A stretch of DNA of 21,910 bases from Clostridiales bacterium (lineage in GTDB: Bacteria; Bacillota; Clostridia; Christensenellales; CAG-314): the NCBI GenBank assembly GCA_003537755.1, contig DPQS01000002.1:1-21910 (forward strand). Direction: 5' to 3'. The first letter of the stretch is position 1, and the number at the start of each line of letters is the position of its first letter. Made by a program: the position numbers and the translations under genes. Below the pieces are notes generated by a model that saw nothing but the letters and a program-made list of their open reading frames with translations, was not told the DNA's origin and made no database searches. Below, piece after piece: positions 7,353-13,397 of the stretch.

Positions 7353-7721
7353 TTACTTAAGTTCGGCTTCTGCGCCGGCATCCTTAAGAGCCTTAACCAT
7401 GTTTTCAGCGCTTTCTTTGGGTTGAGCTTCCTTAACGGTAGCGGGTGCGCTTTCAACAAGGTTCTTAGCTTCAACAAGGCCAAGACCTGTAAGTTCGCGA
7501 ACAGCCTTGATTACTGCAAGTTTGTTTGCGCCGAAGGACTTCAACACTACGTCGAATTCCGTCTTTTCTTCTGCAGCGGGAGCGGCTGCTGCAGCACCGC
7601 CTGCAACTGCAACGGGAGCAGCTGCGCTTACGCCAAATTCTTCTTCGATGGCGTGTACAAGTTCATTGAGTTCCAATACGGACAGAGCCTTGATCTCGTC
7701 GATAAATTTCTTCGTATCCAT
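7353..7721 (-). CDS. rplL: 50S ribosomal protein L7/L12
   Basis: At 122 residues this is the normal length for L7/L12, the stalk protein that recruits translational GTPases. The N-terminal dimerisation helix (TKKFIDEIKALSVLELNELV) is followed by an Ala/Gly/Pro-rich hinge (about 36-52, AAAAPAAEEK) and the conserved C-terminal domain (EFDVVLKSFGANKLAVIKAV, then LTGLGLVEAKNLVE). It binds L10 as dimers and is translated from AAGGAG located upstream of the ATG. It is the last gene of the cluster: a terminator follows, and the usual downstream rpoB is absent. The 126-base gap to rplJ contains small palindromes, including GCATACGTATGC (7801-7812) and GCGACT-GA-AGTCGC (7821-7834). Confidence 0.98.
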   Translation of the reverse strand: MDTKKFIDEIKALSVLELNELVHAIEEEFGVSAAAPVAVAGGAAAAAPAAEEKTEFDVVLKSFGANKLAVIKAVRELTGLGLVEAKNLVESAPATVKEAQPKESAENMVKALKDAGAEAELK

Positions 7722-7847
7722 TGTTTAATTTCTCCTTGATTATTTTGTAGTCAATTAGCGGCTTGACTTGCCTGATTGTTTGCAAACGTAAGCAAATTCA
7801 GCATACGTATGCGTTTTTTTGCGACTGAAGTCGCGCTTTGCACAAGA

Positions 7848-8357
7848 TTACTCGTGCTTTTCCGCAACGGCGTTGAGTGCCACTGCCAGTCCGCGCATAG
7901 GTGCGGACAGTACGGAACACAGCATTGCAAGCAACGTTTCCTTGTTGGGAACTTTGCTCATTGCGTCTACGGTAGCGGCGTCGGCGTAAGCCTTGTCGAA
8001 CATACCGCACTTAACCTGCATTGCGTTGTACTTCTTGATGCCGTCAACTGCAACTTTGGCAGGAGCGATTGCGTCTTCGGTACCGAATGCAAACGCGCTG
8101 GGTCCGTTAAGTGCTTCGTCAAACTGGGTGTAACCGAGTTCGTTGAGAGCCTTCTTGAACAGCGTATTTTTGATTACCTTGTACACTACGCCTTGCTTGC
8201 GGAATTCCGAACGGAACTCTGTATCCTGAGCAACGGTAAGACCTTTGTAATCGATGATGACGAAAGAATGACATTCTTCGATTTGCTTCTTGATTTCTTC
8301 TACCGTATCTCTTTTGGCAAGTTGTGTTGCGCTGAGATGGGGATGATGATGTGCCAT
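7848..8357 (-). CDS. rplJ: 50S ribosomal protein L10
   Basis: A 169-residue L10, base of the ribosomal stalk, which anchors L7/L12 dimers and contacts 23S rRNA. Family features are AKRDTVEEIKKQIEECHSFV at the N-terminus, the IIDYKGLTVAQDTEFRSEFR segment, a VIKNTLFKKAL helix, and the C-terminal helix that binds L7/L12. I chose the ATG at 8357 (MAHHHPHLSATQLAKRD), with GGAGG about 11 bases upstream. The frame also extends to a TTG at 8390, but that extension overlaps the ribosome binding site and abuts the attenuator hairpin. The N-terminal run of three His is mildly unusual. Expression is expected to be controlled by the L10 leader directly upstream. Confidence 0.97.
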   Translation of the reverse strand: MAHHHPHLSATQLAKRDTVEEIKKQIEECHSFVIIDYKGLTVAQDTEFRSEFRKQGVVYKVIKNTLFKKALNELGYTQFDEALNGPSAFAFGTEDAIAPAKVAVDGIKKYNAMQVKCGMFDKAYADAATVDAMSKVPNKETLLAMLCSVLSAPMRGLAVALNAVAEKHE

Positions 8358-8390
8358 ATCCAAGCATTCCTCCTTTTTTAGATTTTTCAA

Positions 8391-8520
8391 TTAAAAACCC
8401 TTGCACCTGCTCGCAGGTACAAGGGTAGGAGTGCGAAACTCTAAACCACTGTTGTACCTCGGCAAGATTTACTGATACTTGCTGTCTTAGGAACGGATGT
8501 GTGGGTCAGTAATTAACTGA
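8391..8520 (-). ncRNA. L10 leader (ribosomal protein autoregulatory RNA)
   Basis: The untranslated stretch between rplA and rplJ has the position, length and hairpin-then-terminator layout of the L10 leader, the cis-regulatory RNA bound by the L10-L12 complex to control rplJ-rplL. The exact 5' boundary is estimated. A covariance-model search (Rfam L10_leader) would confirm or refute the assignment. Confidence 0.75.
8393..8425 (-). terminator. Attenuator hairpin of the L10 leader
   Basis: On the minus strand CCCTTGTACCTGC pairs with GCAGGTGCAAGGG (13 bp including one wobble pair) around a minimal loop, followed by TTTTT. It lies just before the rplJ ribosome binding site. That is the expected place for the conditional terminator responding to L10-L12. 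Confidence 0.85.
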
Positions 8521-8524
8521 TTGA

Positions 8525-9205
8525 TTATTTGTACAGAACCTTGATGCCGGGACCCATTGTGGTAGCAATGGCAACACTCTTGAGGTACGTACCTTTTGCG
8601 CTGGCGGGTTTAGCCTTGATGATAGCGTCCATAATTGTGGTAGCGTTTTCAACAAGCTTGTCCTTACCGAAGGACTTCTTGCCGAAAATTACGTGAACTA
8701 CGGATTGCTTGTCTACACGGTATTCAACCTTACCTGCTTTGACATCGTGTACAGCCTTGGTAACGTCCATGGTAACCGTACCGCTCTTGGGGTTGGGCAT
8801 CAAGCCCTTAGGTCCGAGGATCTTACCCATACGACCGATAAGTCCCATCATGTCGGGGGTTGTGATAAGTACGTCGAATTCAAACCAGTTTTCTTTCTGG
8901 ATCTTTTCGATGTAGTCTTCTGCACCTACGTAATCGGCACCGGCAGCCTGCGCTTCGTCAGCCTTGGCACCCTTAGCGATTACCAACACGCGTACGGTCT
9001 TACCTGTACCGTGAGGAAGTACGACAACGCCGCGGACTTGTTGGTCTGCGTGGCGGCTGTCTACGCCCAATTTTACGTGCAATTCCAACGTTTCGTCGAA
9101 ATTGGCGGTTGCTACGTTGATTGCTGTTTCTACTGCTTCGGGAAGTTCGTAACTCTTGGTTTTGTCGAACTTTTTCAAAGCGTCAACATATTTCTTTCCT
9201 TTCAT
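8525..9205 (-). CDS. rplA: 50S ribosomal protein L1
   Basis: A 226-residue L1, close to the usual 229-232, which binds 23S rRNA and forms the mobile L1 stalk at the tRNA exit site; in many bacteria it represses its own operon. Recognisable segments are GKKYVDALKKFDKTKSYEL at the start, LHVKLGVDSRHADQQVRGVV, the LPHGTGKTVRVLVIAKG strand, the signature MMGLIGRMGKILGPKGLMPNP, and a C-terminal KGTYLKSVAIATTMGPGIKV. It starts 11 bases after rplK with a strong AAGGAGG. Nothing in it is unusual. Confidence 0.98.
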   Translation of the reverse strand: MKGKKYVDALKKFDKTKSYELPEAVETAINVATANFDETLELHVKLGVDSRHADQQVRGVVVLPHGTGKTVRVLVIAKGAKADEAQAAGADYVGAEDYIEKIQKENWFEFDVLITTPDMMGLIGRMGKILGPKGLMPNPKSGTVTMDVTKAVHDVKAGKVEYRVDKQSVVHVIFGKKSFGKDKLVENATTIMDAIIKAKPASAKGTYLKSVAIATTMGPGIKVLYK

Positions 9206-9216
9206 TTGGCGCCTCC

Positions 9217-9642
9217 TTAGCCTTCTACGACAATGCCCATACTACGAGCAGTGCCTGCAATCATGGAACAAGCCGACTCAAGGCTGGCTGCGTTGAGGTC
9301 AACCATCTTAAGTTTAGCGATTTCTTCCACCTGAGCGTGCGTAATCTTGGCAACCTTGGTTTTGTTGGGGGTTGCGCTGCCGCTTTCGATACCGCATGCC
9401 TTTTTGATAAGGACGGGTGCCGGCGGAGTTTTAAGAATAAACGTAAAGCTGTGGTCTTGGTAAATTGTTACAATTACAGGAATGATAAGTCCTGCCTTGT
9501 CGGCCGTACGAGCGTTGAAATCCTTGGTGAACGCAGGGATGTTGATACCGTGAGGACCGAGTGCGGAACCAACCGGGGGTGCCGGTGTGGCTTTTCCGGC
9601 AGGAAGTTGAAGTTTGACAACTGCCGTTACTTTCTTTGCCAT
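9217..9642 (-). CDS. rplK: 50S ribosomal protein L11
   Basis: At 141 residues this is the standard length for L11, which binds the GTPase-associated centre of 23S rRNA and is needed for stringent-response activation. The N-terminal domain shows KLQLPAGKATPAPPVGSALG and the conserved GINIPAFTKDFN. The C-terminal RNA-binding domain contains KKACGIESGS and ends in AGTARSMGIVVEG. An excellent AGGAGG precedes the ATG. The 134-base leader between nusG and rplK holds two hairpins that could be the L1-responsive control element of rplK-rplA. Confidence 0.98.
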   Translation of the reverse strand: MAKKVTAVVKLQLPAGKATPAPPVGSALGPHGINIPAFTKDFNARTADKAGLIIPVIVTIYQDHSFTFILKTPPAPVLIKKACGIESGSATPNKTKVAKITHAQVEEIAKLKMVDLNAASLESACSMIAGTARSMGIVVEG

Positions 9643-9669
9643 AGTGTTTCCTCCTATTTGTGGTTGTAG

Positions 9670-9727
9670 CGAAACGCAAACAGTATTTTTGCGTTTCTCC
9701 CATTTGCCGCCTTTTGTGCTTGGCGGT
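9670..9727 (-). promoter_or_regulatory. Tandem hairpins in the rplK leader
   Basis: Two inverted repeats lie between nusG and rplK: CCGCC with GGCGG around a 10-base loop (about 9708-9727), and GAAACGCAAA with TTTGCGTTTC around a 7-base loop (about 9674-9700). Neither is followed by a T-tract on the minus strand, so they are not classic terminators. Control by L1 or RNA processing is an inference from position. Confidence 0.4.
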
Positions 9728-9776
9728 CAAGCATGCCGCATTTCCAACAAGCCGTGCGACGCGGCGTCAAACCGAA

Positions 9777-10337
9777 TTACTCCTCCGTTGTTGCGGGGGC
9801 TTCGGTAGGATTGGTGATTTTTTCGATCTGAACAAAGTCCATATCGACGGAAGTTTCGCGTCCGAACATATTTACGGACACCTGAGCCTTCTGGTGGTCG
9901 ACGTCAATCGACTTGATTACTCCGACAAATCCTTCAAACGGACCGGACACCACTTTTACGCTGTCGCCGACAACCATATCGAAGTTGACGACTTTGTCCT
10001 CGAGGCGAAGACGTTTGACTTCGTCGTCTTCGAGGGGCCACGCCTTACCGTTGGGGCCCACAAAACCCGTAACGCCGCGAGTGTTGATCAGGATGAACCA
10101 CAACTCCGAAGAGTAAACCATCTTGATGAACACGTAGCAGGGCATTACCTTGGCTTCGTATGCGTGCATACGGCCGTTGCGTTCCTCTACCAGCGTTTCG
10201 GTGGGGATCTTCATGTCAAGGATGATGTTTTGCCAGTTGTTGTTTTCAACAAGCTGTTCGATGCTCTTCTTGACAAGCGATTCGTAACCGGAATAGGTGT
10301 GAAGTATGTACCATTTTGCGTTGTTATTTTCGCACAT
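9777..10337 (-). CDS. nusG: Transcription termination/antitermination factor NusG
   Basis: A 186-residue NusG. The N-terminal NGN domain shows KWYILHTYSGYESLVKKSI, the MPCYVFIKM strand and the GVTGFVGPNGK segment. The C-terminal KOW domain shows GDSVKVVSGPFEGFVGVI and ends FVQIEKI. NusG binds RNA polymerase, modulates pausing and couples transcription to translation. The assigned ATG (MCENNNAKWYIL) has only a weak upstream GAGCAGG. It lies 12 bases after secE, the conserved secE-nusG pairing. A short acidic, threonine-rich tail ends the protein. Confidence 0.97.
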   Translation of the reverse strand: MCENNNAKWYILHTYSGYESLVKKSIEQLVENNNWQNIILDMKIPTETLVEERNGRMHAYEAKVMPCYVFIKMVYSSELWFILINTRGVTGFVGPNGKAWPLEDDEVKRLRLEDKVVNFDMVVGDSVKVVSGPFEGFVGVIKSIDVDHQKAQVSVNMFGRETSVDMDFVQIEKITNPTEAPATTEE

Positions 10338-10349
10338 AATCAGCCTGCT

Positions 10350-10568
10350 CTATTTGGACGTCAATGAAATAAGCCATGCAAAAAGACTGTCTACGCCAAA
10401 CAACAAAAGGGCGAAGAACAATACCACCAACAAAACAATGCCCGTGTTTTTGAGCACCGTTTGAAACGAAGGCCAAGCGACCTTTTTAAGTTCCGACCAA
10501 CTTTTAACGAAGAAGTTGCCCAATCTTTTGAAAACGTTGGGTTTCTTGGCTTTTGCTTGCAATGCCAT
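10350..10568 (-). CDS. secE: Preprotein translocase subunit SecE
   Basis: A 72-residue SecE with the minimal single-span form. A basic N-terminus is followed by the conserved amphipathic segment RLGNFFVKSWSELKKVAWPS, then one membrane helix (about 45-68, IVLLVVLFFALLLFGVDSLF). SecE clamps the SecY channel. The position between rpmG and nusG is the classic order. CAGGAGA precedes the ATG. Confidence 0.96.
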   Translation of the reverse strand: MALQAKAKKPNVFKRLGNFFVKSWSELKKVAWPSFQTVLKNTGIVLLVVLFFALLLFGVDSLFAWLISLTSK

Positions 10569-10582
10569 TTTCGATTCTCCTG

Positions 10583-10750
10583 TTACTTGGATTCTCTGTG
10601 CGTCGTGTGTTTCTTGCAGAATCTGCAGTACTTGTTACGCTCGAGTCTTTCCGTCGTGGTCTTGCTGTTCTTAAAAGTGTCGTAGTTGCGTTGTTTGCAC
10701 TCGGTGCAAGCCAGAACAACCTTGACTCTGTTACCTTTCTTCGCTGCCAT
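10583..10750 (-). CDS. rpmG: 50S ribosomal protein L33
   Basis: A 55-residue L33 of the zinc-binding type, with C15-x2-C18 and C42-x2-C45. The sequence runs from MAAKKGNRVKVVLACTECK through RNYDTFKNSK to YCRFCKKHTTHRESK. I chose the ATG at 10750, which has CAGGAGA about 9 bases upstream; the frame stays open to 10810 but that part has no family similarity. It is the first gene of the rpmG-secE-nusG-rplK-rplA-rplJ-rplL cluster, transcribed from the promoter at 10846-10874. Confidence 0.96.
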   Translation of the reverse strand: MAAKKGNRVKVVLACTECKQRNYDTFKNSKTTTERLERNKYCRFCKKHTTHRESK

Positions 10751-10845
10751 AACTATCATTCTCCTGTGATTTTGTGCCAAAACCAAAGCCGAAAAAGCAT
10801 TTTTTTGCACACAAAAAATTACACTCCCGAGAGAAGTGCTATATT

Positions 10846-10874
10846 ATATTACCACACTGCCCTCGCCAAGTCAA
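10846..10874 (-). promoter_or_regulatory. Sigma-A promoter of the rpmG-rplL cluster
   Basis: On the minus strand TTGACT (10869-10874), a 17-base spacer and TAATAT (10846-10851). A perfect TATAAT at 10843-10848 overlaps but gives a 20-base spacer. Transcription would start near 10838, about 90 bases before rpmG. Confidence 0.7.
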
Positions 10875-10990
10875 CTGTTTTTCGCTTTTTTACAGAACAA
10901 ATCGACACTTTTTATGCGAAATTTTACTTTTTCAAATGGCAATGTGTTAATATAGAATATTATAAGATATCTTAAAATAAAAGTCAAATA

Positions 10991-11046
10991 ATATATGCGT
11001 ACGCGCGTTATATATGCGTATGCGCGCGAGGGCATGCATGCGTGCG
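10991..11046. repeat. Alternating purine-pyrimidine direct repeats in the rpmG-rqcH spacer
   Basis: A 17-base unit, ATATATGCGTA(C/T)GCGCG, occurs at 10991-11007 and 11010-11026. It lies in three strictly alternating purine-pyrimidine runs of 18, 20 and 15 bases (10991-11008, 11009-11028, 11032-11046), the last containing GCATGCATGC. Such sequence can adopt Z-DNA or cruciform structure under negative supercoiling. The rest of the 368-base spacer holds the two divergent promoters and a TAAGATATCTTA palindrome (10963-10974). Confidence 0.75.
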
Positions 11047-11085
11047 GCAGGAGCGTATACCATTATTGGCAAAGTTCGTTTTCGG

Positions 11086-11114
11086 TTGCATTTTGTCGTG
11101 AAGTGCGGTACAAT
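11086..11114 (+). promoter_or_regulatory. Sigma-A promoter of rqcH
   Basis: TTGCAT (11086-11091), a 17-base spacer and TACAAT (11109-11114). The predicted start is near 11121, giving a leader of about 58 bases before the rqcH ATG. Confidence 0.7.
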
Positions 11115-11178
11115 AATGTCACTTATCTGAAAAGGCGGCGCGGCGACTGCAATATGCGACGACCGACCGAGGGACGAC

Positions 11179-12879
11179 ATGGCTTACGACGCACTTACGC
11201 TGTCGGTGCTGGCGGACGAGTTCCGCGAGACGCTTATCGGCGGCAAAATCACAAAAATCTATCAGCCGGAAAAGGACGAAATAGTCCTGTTTATCTTCAA
11301 CGGCAAAACATACAAACTCGTGGTGTCGGCAAACGCGGGCGTAAACCGCATACACATCACGGACATGCCGACGGACAACCCAAAGGTATGTCCGAGTTTC
11401 TGCATGCTGCTGCGAAAGCACGTAACCAACGCGACGATAACCGACGTGTGGCAAATGCCCTATGAACGTGTAGTTGACTTTGCGCTGCTTGTAAACGACG
11501 ACCTGGGGTACCGCAAGGAAATGCACCTCGTGTTCGAACTGACCGGCAAAACCAGCAACATAATACTTACCGACGAAAACCACGTCACGCTGGACAGCAT
11601 AAAGCACCTGCCGCAGGACCTGGACAGCACGCGCATAATCATGGCAGGAGTAAAATACAACTTTTTCAGTCCGCAGGACAAGATTCCGCCATTCGACTTC
11701 GCACGGGTGGGGGCGTACCTGCAAAGTTGCGACCTGCCGCTGCGTAAGACCTTGCCGACGGTGCTGCTGGGCGTGTCGCAAGCCACCGTCAACGAGATGT
11801 TGCACGGCATCAACGAGGACGACCACACCACGGCAAACAATCTGCGTGTGCTTAAACAAATGGAGACCTACAAGACGGCTTTGTCGCAAAAAAATCCTAC
11901 CGTATGGCTGAAAAACGGTATGCCGACGGACGTTACGCCATTTGAGTACCACACGCTTAAGGGCGACAAACTGCACTACCCGACGCTCAACAAGGCGCAC
12001 GACGAGTACTACTACATGCTGGACAAACGCCAACGCTTCAACGACAAAGCCAAGTCGGTGACGACGGTAATCAAAAACGCGATTTCGCGTACCGAAAAGA
12101 AACTTGCCGCACAACGCCAGTGCGTGCTGGAAGCGGAACAGCGCGAAACCTGCAAACAGTACGGCGACCTGATACTTGCCAACATCTGGCAAGTAAAGCC
12201 GCAACAAGCGGAACTTGTCTGCGACAACTACTACGACGGCACTACGGCAAAAATCCCACTCGACGTTCAACTGACGGCGCAACAGAACGCGCAAGCGTAC
12301 TACAAAAAATACCGCAAACTCAAGTCGTCGGCGGAACACAACACCGCTCTTGTTGCGGAAAACGAAAAACTGCTGGAATACCTGCTGACGATAAAGGACA
12401 ACCTGCGCTACTGCACCGAAGAAGACGACCTTGCCGAAGTGCGTAGGGAACTTGTCCAACTGGGACTGATAAAGGAAAAGCACAACGGCAAAAAGCAACC
12501 GGCGGAAAAGCCGGTAAAACCGCTGCACTACCGCATTGACGGTTTTGACGTGTACATAGGTAAAAACAACATTCAGAACAATCAGGTCACATTCAAGACT
12601 GCGCGCCCCGGCGACATGTGGCTGCACACGCAAAAAGTACACTCGTCACACGTGGTGATACTGTCGGGCGGCAAAGCCATCCCCGACGACGTGATTGTAA
12701 AGGCGGCGGAAATCTGCGCGTATTTCAGCCAGGCAAGCGGCGGCACGAAAATTGCCGTGGACTACACCGACCGCGCCAACGTAAAGAAGCCGCCCAAGGC
12801 TCCGCTCGGCTTCGTCATTTACCCAACTTACGAAACCATACTCGTAGACCCCAACCGCCACCCGGAACTTGCCGAATAG
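11179..12879 (+). CDS. rqcH: RqcH (NFACT family) ribosome quality-control protein
   Basis: A 566-residue NFACT protein, the bacterial homologue of NEMF/Rqc2, formerly annotated as fibronectin-binding protein. Known family members bind stalled 50S-peptidyl-tRNA complexes and direct addition of C-terminal alanine tails for degradation. The NFACT-N domain starts MAYDALTLSVLADEFRE and contains CMLLRKHV (75-82). The pair corresponding to the Asp-Arg implicated in tailing appears as Glu96-Arg97 (YERVVDF), a conservative change. A helical, lysine-rich middle with a coiled-coil arm (about 285-450) leads to the NFACT-R domain, with DGFDVYIGKNNIQNN, RPGDMWLHTQ, the HSSHVVI strand and ICAYFSQAS. GAGGGA precedes the ATG. 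It is divergent from the rpmG cluster, so two translation-related units share one spacer. Confidence 0.95.
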   Translation: MAYDALTLSVLADEFRETLIGGKITKIYQPEKDEIVLFIFNGKTYKLVVSANAGVNRIHITDMPTDNPKVCPSFCMLLRKHVTNATITDVWQMPYERVVDFALLVNDDLGYRKEMHLVFELTGKTSNIILTDENHVTLDSIKHLPQDLDSTRIIMAGVKYNFFSPQDKIPPFDFARVGAYLQSCDLPLRKTLPTVLLGVSQATVNEMLHGINEDDHTTANNLRVLKQMETYKTALSQKNPTVWLKNGMPTDVTPFEYHTLKGDKLHYPTLNKAHDEYYYMLDKRQRFNDKAKSVTTVIKNAISRTEKKLAAQRQCVLEAEQRETCKQYGDLILANIWQVKPQQAELVCDNYYDGTTAKIPLDVQLTAQQNAQAYYKKYRKLKSSAEHNTALVAENEKLLEYLLTIKDNLRYCTEEDDLAEVRRELVQLGLIKEKHNGKKQPAEKPVKPLHYRIDGFDVYIGKNNIQNNQVTFKTARPGDMWLHTQKVHSSHVVILSGGKAIPDDVIVKAAEICAYFSQASGGTKIAVDYTDRANVKKPPKAPLGFVIYPTYETILVDPNRHPELAE

Positions 12880-13003
12880 ACAAAGACGGAAACCAACGAC
12901 AAAACGACACGACAGGCAAATTACGCGGCGCACAAAGAATTGCATTTACGTGCAACCAATACGCAAAAAAGCCAGCAACGACAAATTTACAGACAACCAT
13001 TCA

Positions 13004-13042
13004 AAAAATCGGACTTTGCAAAAGCGAAGCCCGATTTTTTTT
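13004..13042 (+). terminator. Rho-independent terminator after rqcH
   Basis: AAAATCGG-A-CTT and AAG-C-CCGATTTT pair around a loop of about 10 bases and are followed by a run of eight Ts. It lies 125 bases after the rqcH stop. The stretch between stop and hairpin has no recognisable gene. Confidence 0.88.
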
Positions 13043-13056
13043 GCTGAATTGACACA

Positions 13057-13127
13057 CTGAGCGAACGTCCACAAGAAAGAACGGAAAAAGACATCCCCAA
13101 GGTTGTCAGTGATGGCGTTAACCCTAA
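13057..13127 (+). repeat. Intergenic repeat copy 2 (71 bp), inverted relative to copy 1
   Basis: The sequence from CTGAGCGAACGTCCACAAG to GTTAACCCTAA matches the minus strand of 6433-6506 at 67 of 71 aligned bases plus one 3-bp indel. It follows the rqcH terminator by 14 bases. Within the 518-base gap 12880-13397 the other recognisable elements are that terminator and the promoter/operator at 13204-13248. Confidence 0.85.
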
Positions 13128-13203
13128 ATTGAAAACACGCAAATGTTTTTACGAACACAACCGAAAACAGACGAATATATTTTTCGTAAAGAGCAACTAA
13201 CGT

Positions 13204-13232
13204 TTGCGAAATTTTCATATATATGCTAAAAT
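13204..13232 (+). promoter_or_regulatory. Candidate promoter of the lipoprotein gene
   Basis: TTGCGA (13204-13209), a 17-base spacer and TAAAAT (13227-13232). The predicted start near 13239 lies inside the palindrome at 13231-13248, and the leader would be about 160 bases. Confidence 0.55.
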
Positions 13233-13248
13233 TGAGTTGCAACTCAAT
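13231..13248. promoter_or_regulatory. 18-bp perfect palindrome, candidate repressor operator
   Basis: ATTGAGTTGCAACTCAAT is a perfect 18-bp palindrome overlapping the end of the -10 box and the predicted transcription start. This is the classical placement for a dimeric repressor site (MarR, TetR or XRE type). No regulator gene is adjacent; the nearest DNA-binding protein is encoded at 15393-18617. Confidence 0.6.
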
Positions 13249-13397
13249 CTGCAAACCACAAATATAGAACAGGCTGTCCCCGGCAATAATTCTTTACCGC
13301 TGCCGAACGAGATTTACACTACCCTTCTCGGGTGGCGGACAACTTCGCCTGCGGCTTATCGAAAAAGCAAAAATCAACAAACCCAAAGGAGAATAAT

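Noticed and set aside
8358..8390. N-terminal extension of L10 from a TTG at 8390
   Set aside because: The extension would include the ribosome binding site and abut the attenuator. The ATG at 8357 fits the L10 family and has GGAGG upstream.
10811..11178. A tRNA or tuf gene upstream of rpmG
   Set aside because: Such genes often precede this cluster, but the spacer shows only promoters and repeats. No tRNA-like acceptor or T-arm sequence was found.
10995..11465. Plus-strand frame of 156 codons crossing the rqcH promoter and start
   Set aside because: It begins upstream of the predicted rqcH transcription start and translates the Z-DNA-prone tract into Arg/His-rich sequence. It overlaps rqcH in another frame.
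11119..12642. Minus-strand frame of 507 codons opposite rqcH
   Set aside because: rqcH is unambiguous by domain content and start site. The antisense translation has no recognisable motif.
12869..13060. Short frame after rqcH (63 codons)
   Set aside because: It overlaps the rqcH stop and runs through the terminator stem. It is Lys/Thr/Arg-rich with no ribosome binding site.
6433..13127. Composite transposon bounded by the inverted repeat copies
   Set aside because: The interval contains essential ribosomal genes and no transposase or integrase, and the repeats lack terminal inverted repeats and target duplications.
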